Source: Streptomyces cinnabarinus (GTDB taxonomy: Bacteria; Actinomycetota; Actinomycetes; Streptomycetales; Streptomycetaceae). Taken from it: DNA of 64,000 nucleotides. Made by a program: the position numbers and the translations under genes. The stretch is taken from NCBI RefSeq assembly GCF_027270315.1, contig NZ_CP114413.1, positions 4,464,001-4,528,000 on the forward strand, read 5' to 3'. The notes beneath the pieces were generated by a model. It was not told the origin of the DNA. It searched no databases and saw only the letters and a program-made list of their open reading frames with translations. Below, one piece after another: positions 52,555 through 60,158 of the stretch (within the stretch, counting starts at the first letter, position 1; every line of letters starts with the position of its first letter).

Positions 52555-52645
52555 ATGTCCACAGATCTTCCACACACCCTGTGGATAACTCTTGCAGGAC
52601 TGTGGACGGCTGTGGATGACGAGACCCCAAGTCCCGTTCTCCACA
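52555..52645. other. Cluster of further DnaA-box-like sites
   Basis: A perfect box in inverse orientation (tgtggataa, 52580-52588) is flanked by one-mismatch sites atgtccaca (52555-52563), tgtggatga (52611-52619), ttctccaca (52637-52645) and a weaker tgtggacgg (52601-52609). The pheA-serS gap of 530 bp thus holds seven candidate boxes and no gene. Confidence 0.75.
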
Positions 52646-52707
52646 AGGAAATCCGGTCAACACCGCGCCCGCCGCTTGCCCCGTCCCAGGGAGTGAGACA
52701 CCTTTTA

Positions 52708-52735
52708 TTGACACGGGGTGCAATTCGCTCATAAC
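52708..52735 (+). promoter_or_regulatory. Probable vegetative promoter of serS
   Basis: A consensus -35 ttgaca (52708-52713) is followed after 16 bp by cataac (52730-52735) as -10. The start codon of serS lies about 75 bp downstream. This fits the principal (HrdB-type) sigma factor. No T-box leader structure is recognisable in between. Confidence 0.6.
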
Positions 52736-52812
52736 GGAACGTAAGCCGCAGTTCGGGGTGGCCCGGAAAAGCGAGTCGTGAGCAGGGACCGGGCCCCGGT
52801 AGCCTTGACCGC

Positions 52813-54090
52813 GTGATTGACCTTCGCCTGCTCCGTGAGGACCCCGACCGTGTGCGCGCGTCCCAGCGCGCCCGTGGAGAGGACGTCGCGCTCGTCGACG
52901 CTCTCCTGTCTGCCGACGAGCGGCGCAGGTCGTCCGGCGTCCGCTTCGACGAGCTGCGCTCCGAGCAGAAGTCGCTCGGCAAGCTCATCCCCAAGGCCAC
53001 TCCGGAGGAGCGCGCCGAGCTTCTCCAGAAGGCGGAGCAGCTCAAGACGGACGTCAAGGCCGCCGAGGCCGCGCAGAACGAGGCCGACGACGAGACCAAG
53101 CGCCTCGTCCTCCAGCTCGGCAACCTCGTCCACCCCGACGTCCCCGTCGGCGGCGAGGAGGACTTCGTCGTCCTGGAGACGCACGGCACCATCCGCGACT
53201 TCGGCGCCGAGGGCTTCGAGCCCAAGGACCACCTGGAGCTCGGCGAGGCGCTGGGCGCCATCGACGTCGAGCGCGGCGCCAAGGTCTCCGGCTCGCGCTT
53301 CTACTACCTCACCGGTGTCGGCGCCCTGCTGGAGCTGGCCCTGGTCAACGCCGCGATCGCGCAGGCCACCGAGGCCGGGTTCACCCCGATGCTCACCCCC
53401 GCGCTGGTCCGCCCGCGCGCCATGGAGGGCACCGGCTTCCTCGGCCAGGCCGCGGAGAACGTGTACCACCTGGAGAAGGACGACTACTACCTGGTCGGCA
53501 CCTCCGAGGTCCCGCTCGCCGCGTACCACATGGACGAGATCCTCGACGCCGACAAGCTGCCGCTGCGCTACGCCGGCTTCTCGCCGTGCTTCCGCCGCGA
53601 GGCCGGCACCTACGGCAAGGACACCCGCGGCATCTTCCGGGTGCACCAGTTCGACAAGGTCGAGATGTTCTCCTACGTCGCCCCCGAGGACGCGGAGAAC
53701 GAGCACAAGCGGCTCCTGGAGTGGGAGAAGCAGTGGCTCACCGGTCTTGAGCTGCCGTTCCAGGTCATCGACGTCGCCTCGGGCGACCTGGGCTCGTCCG
53801 CCTCCCGCAAGTACGACTGCGAGGCGTGGATCCCGACCCAGGGCAAGTACCGCGAGCTGACCTCGGCCTCCAACTGCGACGGCTTCCAGGCCCGGCGGCT
53901 GTCGGTGCGGATGCGCGACGGCAAGAAGGTGCAGCCGCTGGCGACGCTCAACGGCACGCTGTGCGCGGTGCCGCGCACGATCGTCGCCATCCTGGAGAAC
54001 CACCAGCTGGCCGACGGTTCGGTGCGGGTGCCCGAGGTGCTGCGCCCGTATCTGGGCGGCCGGGAGGTTCTGGAGCCGATCGCCAAGTGA
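52813..54090 (+). CDS. serS: Seryl-tRNA synthetase
   Basis: 425 residues, class II synthetase that charges tRNA-Ser. The N-terminal antiparallel coiled-coil arm (about 30-105) grips the long variable arm. Motif 2 (FSPCFRREAGTYGKDTRG) and motif 3 (NGTLCAVPRTIVAILENHQ) are intact, and TSEVPLAAYH is the serine-binding segment. GTG 52813. The next gene overlaps its stop (GTGA). Two serine tRNAs lie in the same window. Confidence 0.97.
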   Translation: MIDLRLLREDPDRVRASQRARGEDVALVDALLSADERRRSSGVRFDELRSEQKSLGKLIPKATPEERAELLQKAEQLKTDVKAAEAAQNEADDETKRLVLQLGNLVHPDVPVGGEEDFVVLETHGTIRDFGAEGFEPKDHLELGEALGAIDVERGAKVSGSRFYYLTGVGALLELALVNAAIAQATEAGFTPMLTPALVRPRAMEGTGFLGQAAENVYHLEKDDYYLVGTSEVPLAAYHMDEILDADKLPLRYAGFSPCFRREAGTYGKDTRGIFRVHQFDKVEMFSYVAPEDAENEHKRLLEWEKQWLTGLELPFQVIDVASGDLGSSASRKYDCEAWIPTQGKYRELTSASNCDGFQARRLSVRMRDGKKVQPLATLNGTLCAVPRTIVAILENHQLADGSVRVPEVLRPYLGGREVLEPIAK

Positions 54091-54890
54091 GCGGCTCCTT
54101 CCCCTACGGGCTGATCGCGACCGACCTCGACGGCACGCTGCTGCGGTCCGACGACTCGGTCTCCCCGCGCACCCGTGAAGCGCTCTCCGCGGCCACCGCG
54201 GCGGGCGCCAAGCACATCGTCGTGACCGGGCGGGCGGCGCCCTGGACCCGGCACATCCTGGATGACCTGGGCTACCGGGGACTCGCGGTGTGCGCACAGG
54301 GCGCGCAGGTCTACGACGCCGGTGAGCACCGTCTGCTGACCTCCGTCACGCTCGACCGGCAGCTGGCCGGGGTGGCGCTGGCGAAGATCGAGGCGGAGGT
54401 CGGTCCCCTGTTCCTGGCGGCGAGCCGGGACGGGCTGGAAGGGGAGGTGCTGGTCGGCCCCGGTTACGCGGTCACGGGCAAGCTCCCGTCCACGCCGTTC
54501 ACCGATGTGGCGGATCTCTGGTCGTCGCCGCTGAACAAGATCTACATACAGCATCCTTCGCTGTCGGACGACGAGCTGGCGGATGTCGCGCGGCACGCGG
54601 CGGGCGGGTTCGTTTCCGTGGCCATGGCGGGCGCGGGCATCGTCGAGTTGCTGCCCCTGGGACTGTCCAAGGCGACGGGGTTGTCGATCGCGGCGCGACG
54701 ACTGGGCCTGAAGGCCAAGGACACGATTGCCTTCGGCGATATGCCTAATGACCTGCCTATGTTCGCGTGGGCTGCGCGTGGTGTGGCCATGGCCAATGCG
54801 CATGCGGAGTTGAAGGCTGTGGCCGATGAGGTGACGGCTTCTCATGACGAGGACGGGATTGCTGTGGTCCTGGAGCGTCTGCTCGGCTGA
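54087..54890 (+). CDS. Cof-type HAD phosphatase
   Basis: 267 residues of HAD subfamily IIB: motif I LIATDLDGTLL, motif II HIVVTGRA, motif III Lys in LSKATGLSIAAR, motif IV IAFGDMPNDLPMFAWA. It dephosphorylates small phosphorylated metabolites. GTG 54087 overlaps the serS stop, so it is translated from the serS transcript. A homologous gene starts at 63692. Confidence 0.9.
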   Translation: MSGSFPYGLIATDLDGTLLRSDDSVSPRTREALSAATAAGAKHIVVTGRAAPWTRHILDDLGYRGLAVCAQGAQVYDAGEHRLLTSVTLDRQLAGVALAKIEAEVGPLFLAASRDGLEGEVLVGPGYAVTGKLPSTPFTDVADLWSSPLNKIYIQHPSLSDDELADVARHAAGGFVSVAMAGAGIVELLPLGLSKATGLSIAARRLGLKAKDTIAFGDMPNDLPMFAWAARGVAMANAHAELKAVADEVTASHDEDGIAVVLERLLG

Positions 54891-54915
54891 GGTTTGTGTG
54901 GGACTGCGGGCCGGT

Positions 54916-54946
54916 GGGGGCTGGTCGCGCAGTTCCCCGCGCCCCT
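54916..54946. repeat. Dispersed 31-bp Streptomyces repeat, copy 2
   Basis: Identical to 27216-27246. This copy lies just after the HAD gene and before tRNA-Ser(GCU), where it may act as a weak hairpin terminator. Confidence 0.85.
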
Positions 54947-54978
54947 AGGTGGGTGCAGTCAGCCTTGGTTTTTCTGTT

Positions 54979-55064
<86 letters not shown>

Positions 55065-55077
55065 GGGAGGGCGGCCT

Positions 55078-55099
55078 CACGCGAACTGGGATTCGCGTG
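55078..55099. other. Inverted repeat upstream of tRNA-Ser(GCU)
   Basis: cacgcgaa / ttcgcgtg, perfect 8-bp arms with a 6-bp spacer, 14 bp before the tRNA 5' end. It could be a regulatory site or the terminator of a leftward transcript. The rest of the gap to 55322 shows no gene. Confidence 0.4.
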
Positions 55100-55322
55100 C
55101 TCGAAGCGGCCGCCCGGGCAGCTCCCCGATGCGGTGCGGGCTCGACGGAGGGGTAACTACTCCGGAGCCCGCCGCGGGCTGCCCTGTGGGGAACTCGACG
55201 GACTGTCGTGCATGGACATCGTCGCGCTCCTCCCCAGTCGGTGGCGCCGAAGTGATCCCCGGCGTCCTGGACATCAACCATCCTGCCCGCCACTGGAGTT
55301 GGGCGCCACCGAATAAATCGGC

Positions 55323-55523
55323 CTAGCGCCGCCGCCACCTGCGACGGCGCCCCCTGCCGAAGAACCAGCCGGCCGGGGGCTCCTCGGAGCGCCACGGCTG
55401 GGGTTCGGGCTGCTCCTCGCGCCAGCGGGCCGCCAGCATGCGGGCCCGGGCGGACGGTTCGGAGGTCCCGGCGGACCGTATGAAGTCCTCGTCCAGGACG
55501 AGGTCGTCCCAGTCGTCTGCCAT
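55323..55523 (-). CDS. Small conserved protein with Arg-rich tail
   Basis: 66 residues. Acidic N-terminus (MADDWDDLVLDEDFIRSAG), a helical SARARMLAARWREE, and a C-terminus of almost only Arg/Trp/Gly (GRGRRRRWRRR). gggagga sits 5 bases before the ATG, and the codon bias is that of a real gene. Charge polarity suggests nucleic-acid or membrane contact. I recall similar small proteins in other Streptomyces; function unknown. Confidence 0.7.
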   Translation of the reverse strand: MADDWDDLVLDEDFIRSAGTSEPSARARMLAARWREEQPEPQPWRSEEPPAGWFFGRGRRRRWRRR

Positions 55524-55599
55524 ACCGTCCTCCCGGATCGTCCCCGTTCCGCCCAGTGTGCCCGGGCAGAGGTGAAGCCCCCGTCAATGAGCGGGCCGT

Positions 55600-56319
55600 C
55601 TACTCCTCGCCCGCCAGCGTCAGCGTGCGCAGCTTCTGGCCCGCGTACCAGGTGGCGAGGACCGTCACCGCGACCAGCAGCACCGTCGCCGTGGTGATGC
55701 CCACGTCCGAGGTGACGAGGTCTCCGCCGGTCACCTCGTGGGCGACGGCCAGGGACCACTGCTGGACGCTCAGGGTGCGGGCGCCCGCCACCAGGGAGCC
55801 GAACAGGGCCTCCCAGACCAGGGCGTAGACCAGGCCGAAGACGACCGCGTGCCGGGACACCGTGCCGAGCAGCAGGAAGAGGGCCGCGTACGCGATGGAG
55901 GCGACCAGTGCGGCCACCGTGTAGGCCACGGCGATCTGCTGGCCGTTGCCGTTGAGGATGAAGCCGGAGATCAGCGTCGGCACCGCGGAGAACACCATGG
56001 TCACCGCGACGGCCACGATCAGCTTGGTGAAGATGATCGTCGGGCGCTTGATCGGCTTGGAGAGCAGATACACCACCGAGCCGTCGTCGATCTCCGGGCC
56101 GATCGCCCCGGTGCCGGCGATGACACCGATGATCGGCACCATGGTGGCCAGGGCGAGTCCGCCGAGCAGGTCGGAGGCGGTCTGGTCGTCGGCGCCCGCG
56201 AGGCCGCGCACGATCACCGAGATCACGATGAGCAGCAGCGGCAGGGCGCCCAGGATGAGGGCCCGGCGACGGCCGAGCAGGGCTCGATAGGTGAGCCGGG
56301 CGACTGTGGGGTCGTACAT
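55600..56319 (-). CDS. ABC transporter permease (ABC-2 type)
   Basis: 239 residues with six membrane helices (e.g. ALILGALPLLLIVISVIV, YAALFLLLGTVSRHAVVFGL). The N-terminal TYRALLGRRRALIL precedes helix 1, and an EIDDGSVVYLLSKPI amphipathic stretch lies between helices 2 and 3, as in ABC-2 exporters. Last gene of a four-gene operon of two permease/ATPase pairs. ATG 56319 with ggaggccgaag upstream. Confidence 0.87.
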   Translation of the reverse strand: MYDPTVARLTYRALLGRRRALILGALPLLLIVISVIVRGLAGADDQTASDLLGGLALATMVPIIGVIAGTGAIGPEIDDGSVVYLLSKPIKRPTIIFTKLIVAVAVTMVFSAVPTLISGFILNGNGQQIAVAYTVAALVASIAYAALFLLLGTVSRHAVVFGLVYALVWEALFGSLVAGARTLSVQQWSLAVAHEVTGGDLVTSDVGITTATVLLVAVTVLATWYAGQKLRTLTLAGEE

Positions 56320-56329
56320 CTTCGGCCTC

Positions 56330-57241
56330 CTACGCCGCGACGAGATACGAGAAGACGGACTCGAGGGACTCGTCGGACGGCGAGACCGTGTGCAGGCGGA
56401 TGCCGTGGTCCCTCGCCACACGAGGCAGCAAGGCCGTGAAGCGGGCGAAGTCGACGGCCTGGATGCGCAACGCGCCCTCCGCCAGATCGACTTCGATGCC
56501 GGAGGTCGACGGGTCGGCGATCAGCGCGGCCGCGAGGGCGCGGTCGTCGCTGGAGCGCACCAGGTAGCGGTGCGGCCGGTCGGTCATCAGGCGGCGGATC
56601 TTGCGGAAGTCACCGCTGGCCGCGTGCCGGCCGGCGACCACGACCTCGATGTGCCAGGCGAGTTGCTCGACCTCTTCGAGGATGTGCGAGGAGAACAGCA
56701 CGGTGCGGCCCTCGTCGCCCATCCTGCGCAGCAGGTCCATCAGCTGCATGCGCTGGCGCGGGTCCATGCCGTTGAAAGGCTCGTCCAGCAGGAGCAGCGA
56801 GGGGTTGTGGACCAGGGCGGACGCCATCTTCACGCGCTGGCGCATGCCCTTGGAGTACGTCTGGATCTTGCGGTCCTGGGCGTACTCCATCTCGACCGTG
56901 GCCAGCGCCTGCTGCGCCGCCTTGGCGCCCAGGCCGTGCAACTCGGCGTTGGCGACGACGAATTCGCGGCCGGTGAGGAAGTCGTACATCGCCTCGCGCT
57001 CGGGGACGATGCCGATGTGCTGGTAGATGGACTCGTTGCGCCACACCGGCTGGCCGTCGAGGGTGACGGTGCCGGTGGAGGGGGCCAGGAAGCCGCCCAT
57101 CATGTTGATGAGGGTGGACTTTCCGGCACCGTTGGGGCCGAGCAGGCCGGTGACGCCGGGGCCGATGGTCATGGTGATGTCGTTGACGGCGACCACGTTG
57201 CCGAACCAGCGGGAGACATGGTCGATGGAGAGCGTGGTCAC
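56330..57241 (-). CDS. ABC transporter ATP-binding protein
   Basis: 303 residues. Walker A GPNGAGKST, signature YSKGMRQRVK, Walker B LLLLDEPFNGMD, and an H-loop His in LFSSHILEE. A C-terminal extension of about 90 residues is typical of the CcmA/NatA exporter group. GTG 57241 overlaps the stop of the upstream permease gene (GTGA). Substrate unknown. Confidence 0.92.
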   Translation of the reverse strand: MTTLSIDHVSRWFGNVVAVNDITMTIGPGVTGLLGPNGAGKSTLINMMGGFLAPSTGTVTLDGQPVWRNESIYQHIGIVPEREAMYDFLTGREFVVANAELHGLGAKAAQQALATVEMEYAQDRKIQTYSKGMRQRVKMASALVHNPSLLLLDEPFNGMDPRQRMQLMDLLRRMGDEGRTVLFSSHILEEVEQLAWHIEVVVAGRHAASGDFRKIRRLMTDRPHRYLVRSSDDRALAAALIADPSTSGIEVDLAEGALRIQAVDFARFTALLPRVARDHGIRLHTVSPSDESLESVFSYLVAA

Positions 57242-58137
57242 AGTCCGGCCTTTCGGTAGCGGCGCAGCAGCAGGCCGTAGGTGGCGGCGATCAGGCCGAG
57301 CGTGACGAGGACGTACACCGCGCCCTCGCCGTTCGACGGGCCGACGCCGCCGGGGAAGGCGGAAGAGGCGCCGAGGAAGGCGGACTGCACCCCGTCGATC
57401 AGCGTGATCGGCGAGAACAGGCCCATCCACGCGATGGCGTCGAAGCTGCCCTGGGCGTCGGCGATGGCCTGGAGGGTGGAGACGGCGCCGTAGGAGATGG
57501 TCAGTACGGCGATCACGGCGGCGATGCCGAAGCCGCGGCGCGGGGTGACCGAGGCGATGACCAGGCCGAGGCCGGCGAAGAGCAGCGAGAGCAGTGCCAC
57601 GGAGACCAGTCCCTGTGCGAATCCCTTGGTCTGGTCGGCGAAGTCCAGCTTGGCCAGCAGCGCGCCCACATAGAGGACGAGCAGCGGGGCGGCGGTGAGG
57701 ACGAACATCGCCGAGGCCAGCGCCGCGAACTTCGCCCGGACGTAGTCGGCGGTCTCGATCGGCCGCGAGAAGTACAGCGGCACGGTCTTGAAGCGCAGGT
57801 CGCGGGAGACGGACTGGGGCGCCTGGGAGGCGACGTAGAGGCTGATGACGGCCTGCATGACGATCGCGTAGCGCGTGTAGTCGACGGGCAGGTCGTTGGC
57901 CTTGGTGGCGACCGCCACGGCGACCATGATGGCCGCGGGCACGCACATCACCACGAACAGCAGCATCGGCAGCACCTTGGACTTCACCGAGCGGCCGAGG
58001 CCGTAGGCGCCGCGCAGGGACTGCGAGTAGAGCGAGCGGGTGGCGTAGGCGCGGCCGAGGCGGGGGCCGTCGTAGTTGCGGTAGCCGATGTCATGGATGC
58101 GGGTCTGGTCGCCTGCGGTGGAGTGGTCAAGAGCCAT
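57238..58137 (-). CDS. ABC transporter permease (ABC-2 type)
   Basis: 299 residues with six or more helices (LPMLLFVVMCVPAAIMVAVAV, AIVMQAVISLYVASQAPQ, LLSLLFAGLGLVIASV). The N-terminal IHDIGYRNYDGPRLGRAYA marks a conserved actinobacterial permease type. VSRDLRFKTVPLYFSRPI matches the SRPI-type motif of ABC-2 permeases. Its ATG overlaps the end of the ATPase gene by 11 bp. Confidence 0.9.
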   Translation of the reverse strand: MALDHSTAGDQTRIHDIGYRNYDGPRLGRAYATRSLYSQSLRGAYGLGRSVKSKVLPMLLFVVMCVPAAIMVAVAVATKANDLPVDYTRYAIVMQAVISLYVASQAPQSVSRDLRFKTVPLYFSRPIETADYVRAKFAALASAMFVLTAAPLLVLYVGALLAKLDFADQTKGFAQGLVSVALLSLLFAGLGLVIASVTPRRGFGIAAVIAVLTISYGAVSTLQAIADAQGSFDAIAWMGLFSPITLIDGVQSAFLGASSAFPGGVGPSNGEGAVYVLVTLGLIAATYGLLLRRYRKAGL

Positions 58138-59089
58138 GGACGGCCGCCTCCTTCCGCTGCTCGTCGCTGTCGGTGAAGACCTCGGCGATGTGGTGGCGGC
58201 GCTGTTCCATGCGCACCAGGCCGAGGCCGAGGTCCGCGATCACGTCCCGGACCAGGTCGTAGGTCTCCTCGCCCTGTGCGGTGAGCAGCAGGATGTGACC
58301 GGCGCCGGGCAGTCCGCTGCCGGACTCGACGCTGATCCCGCGCGCGTCGAGCGCCTCGCGCACCGCTTTGGTGCCGTCGGGGTGCTCGTCGGTGTCGGTG
58401 ACCTCGATCGCGAGGGTGGTCGTGGTCTGGGTGAAGTCGGTGGTGGAACTGGAGCGCAGGAGCTTGCCGCCGTCGATGACCACGACGTGGTCGCAGGTGC
58501 GCTCCAGTTCGCCCAGCAGGTGGGAGGTGACCAGGACCGAGATGCCGAAGTCGGTGTGGATACGGCGGATCAGGCCGAGCATCTCGTCCCGGCCGACCGG
58601 GTCGAGGCCGTTGGTCGGCTCGTCCAGGAAGACCAGCTGGGGGTCGTGGACGAGGGCCTGCGCCAGCTTCACGCGCTGCTTCATGCCGGTGGAGTAGCCG
58701 CCGATGGGGCGGTAGCGCTCCTCGTACAGGCCGACATGGCGCAGGGTGTCCGCCGTGCGCTCGCGCGCGGCGGTGGGCGGCAGGCCGGACATGCGCGCCA
58801 TGTGGACGACGAACTCGGTGGCCGAGACGTCCGGCGGCAGACAGTCGTGCTCCGGCATGTACCCGACCCGCTCACGGATGGCGGCGCCCTTGGTGGCGAC
58901 GTCCAGGCCGAGCACTTCGGCGCGGCCCTCGGTGGCGGGGGACAGACCCAGCAGGATCTTGATCATGGTGGACTTGCCGGCTCCATTGGCTCCGACGAGT
59001 CCGGTCACCCCGGGCCCGATGTCCATGGTCAGCCGGTCAAGCGCGGTCACCCGGGGGAACCGCTTGCTCAGGCTTTCGGTCGCGATCAC
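58127..59089 (-). CDS. ABC transporter ATP-binding protein
   Basis: About 320 residues. Walker A GANGAGKST, signature YSTGMKQRVK, Walker B LVFLDEPTNGLD and VTSHLLGELE for the H loop. First gene of the operon. GTG 59089 or 59095 are both possible; no ribosome site is seen, so the transcript may be leaderless. The two ATPase/permease pairs in one operon suggest one hetero-oligomeric exporter or two related ones. Confidence 0.9.
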   Translation of the reverse strand: MIATESLSKRFPRVTALDRLTMDIGPGVTGLVGANGAGKSTMIKILLGLSPATEGRAEVLGLDVATKGAAIRERVGYMPEHDCLPPDVSATEFVVHMARMSGLPPTAARERTADTLRHVGLYEERYRPIGGYSTGMKQRVKLAQALVHDPQLVFLDEPTNGLDPVGRDEMLGLIRRIHTDFGISVLVTSHLLGELERTCDHVVVIDGGKLLRSSSTTDFTQTTTTLAIEVTDTDEHPDGTKAVREALDARGISVESGSGLPGAGHILLLTAQGEETYDLVRDVIADLGLGLVRMEQRRHHIAEVFTDSDEQRKEAAVHGS

Positions 59090-59315
59090 ATTCACGGAAT
59101 AGACGGTAGTGACGCGGAACACGTCGGTCGTCAGACCGTGGAGCCGTCTTGGGGTCCCTCTGGAGTCGTACGGGTCCTTAGGGGTCACCCTGAGGTCGAA
59201 CAACGGGAGCGGTGGGACGGCCGTCCGCTCCCCTCTATTGACGCCGGGTCTAACAAGTGCCAGATTTCGGGTGTCAAGTTACGAGCGCGTACCGCAACCG
59301 GTGGGACGGGGTGCC

Positions 59316-60158
59316 ATGGCTACGGCAGTGACCAGTGAACGCTCGACGGAGCTGCAAGGTTTCCGAAGAGTGCAGCGCCTCGCCTACGAGTGCGCGGAGG
59401 CGGTGGCGGCGCGGCTGGAGCCGGGTGTCACCGAGCGTGAGGCCGCGCGGATGCAGCGCGAGTGGCTGGCGGAACGCGGGGTGCGGGACTGGTTCCACAT
59501 GCCCTTCGCCTGGTTCGGCGACCGCACGGCGTTCGTGGACTTCCGGATCCCGCTCCAGTTCTTCCCGACCAACCGCAGGCTGGAGCCGGGGATGCCGTTC
59601 ATCCTCGACATGGCCCCGGTGTACGAGGGCTTCACCGCCGACATCGGCTATTCCGGCTCGCTGGGCGTGAACCGGGTCCAGGACAAGCTGATGGACGACC
59701 TCCGGGCGCACCGCGAGCTGATCCTCGCCGAGGTGCGCGAGCGCCGGTCGCTGCGGGAGATCTACGAGGACGTGGACCGGCTCATGGTCCGCCAGGGCTA
59801 CGCCAACCGGCATCGCGCCTACCCCTTCGGCGTGATCGCCCACAAGGTCGACCGGGTGCGCGAACGCCGCTGGTCGCCACGGCTGTTCGGGTTCGGCACC
59901 CAGTCCCTGAAGGGCCTGGCGGCGGACGCGCTGCACGGTCACCGCGAGGGCTGGTCCCCGCTGTGGTCGCCGTACCGCTTCTCCGACCATCCGCCGCGGC
60001 CGGGGCTGTGGGCGGTCGAACCGCATCTCGGATTCCGGGGTACGGGCGCGAAGTTCGAGGAGATCCTGGTGGTCACGGACTCCGCGGACCCGGCGGAGAG
60101 CGCCTTCTGGCTGGACGACGATCTGCCGCACGTGCGGCGCTGGGCGGAGGAGAAATGA
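59316..60158 (+). CDS. M24-family metallopeptidase-like protein
   Basis: 280 residues with the pita-bread fold: FILDMAPVYEGFTADIGYSG carries the two Asp ligands, FGVIAHKV the His, and VEPHLGFRG and AKFEEILVV the two Glu ligands. It lacks the N-terminal creatinase domain of aminopeptidase P. It may be a peptidase or a related hydrolase. ATG 59316. The stop overlaps the start of the next gene (ATGA), which links it to the EphD-like fusion. Confidence 0.85.
   Translation: MATAVTSERSTELQGFRRVQRLAYECAEAVAARLEPGVTEREAARMQREWLAERGVRDWFHMPFAWFGDRTAFVDFRIPLQFFPTNRRLEPGMPFILDMAPVYEGFTADIGYSGSLGVNRVQDKLMDDLRAHRELILAEVRERRSLREIYEDVDRLMVRQGYANRHRAYPFGVIAHKVDRVRERRWSPRLFGFGTQSLKGLAADALHGHREGWSPLWSPYRFSDHPPRPGLWAVEPHLGFRGTGAKFEEILVVTDSADPAESAFWLDDDLPHVRRWAEEK

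Noticed and set aside
52307..52645. Replication origin oriC
   Set aside because: DnaA boxes are present, but dnaA, dnaN and the usual dense array of boxes between them are absent; pheA and serS flank the gap.
52736..52812. T-box or other riboswitch in the serS leader
   Set aside because: The leader is only about 70 nt and shows no specifier-like or terminator/antiterminator structure.
52729..54297. Minus-strand frame opposite serS
   Set aside because: serS on the plus strand is full length with all class II motifs; the antisense frame has no recognisable content.
55077..55277. 66-residue minus-strand ORF upstream of tRNA-Ser(GCU)
   Set aside because: Composition is not gene-like and it has no good ribosome site; the inverted repeat at its end is better explained as a regulatory or terminator element.
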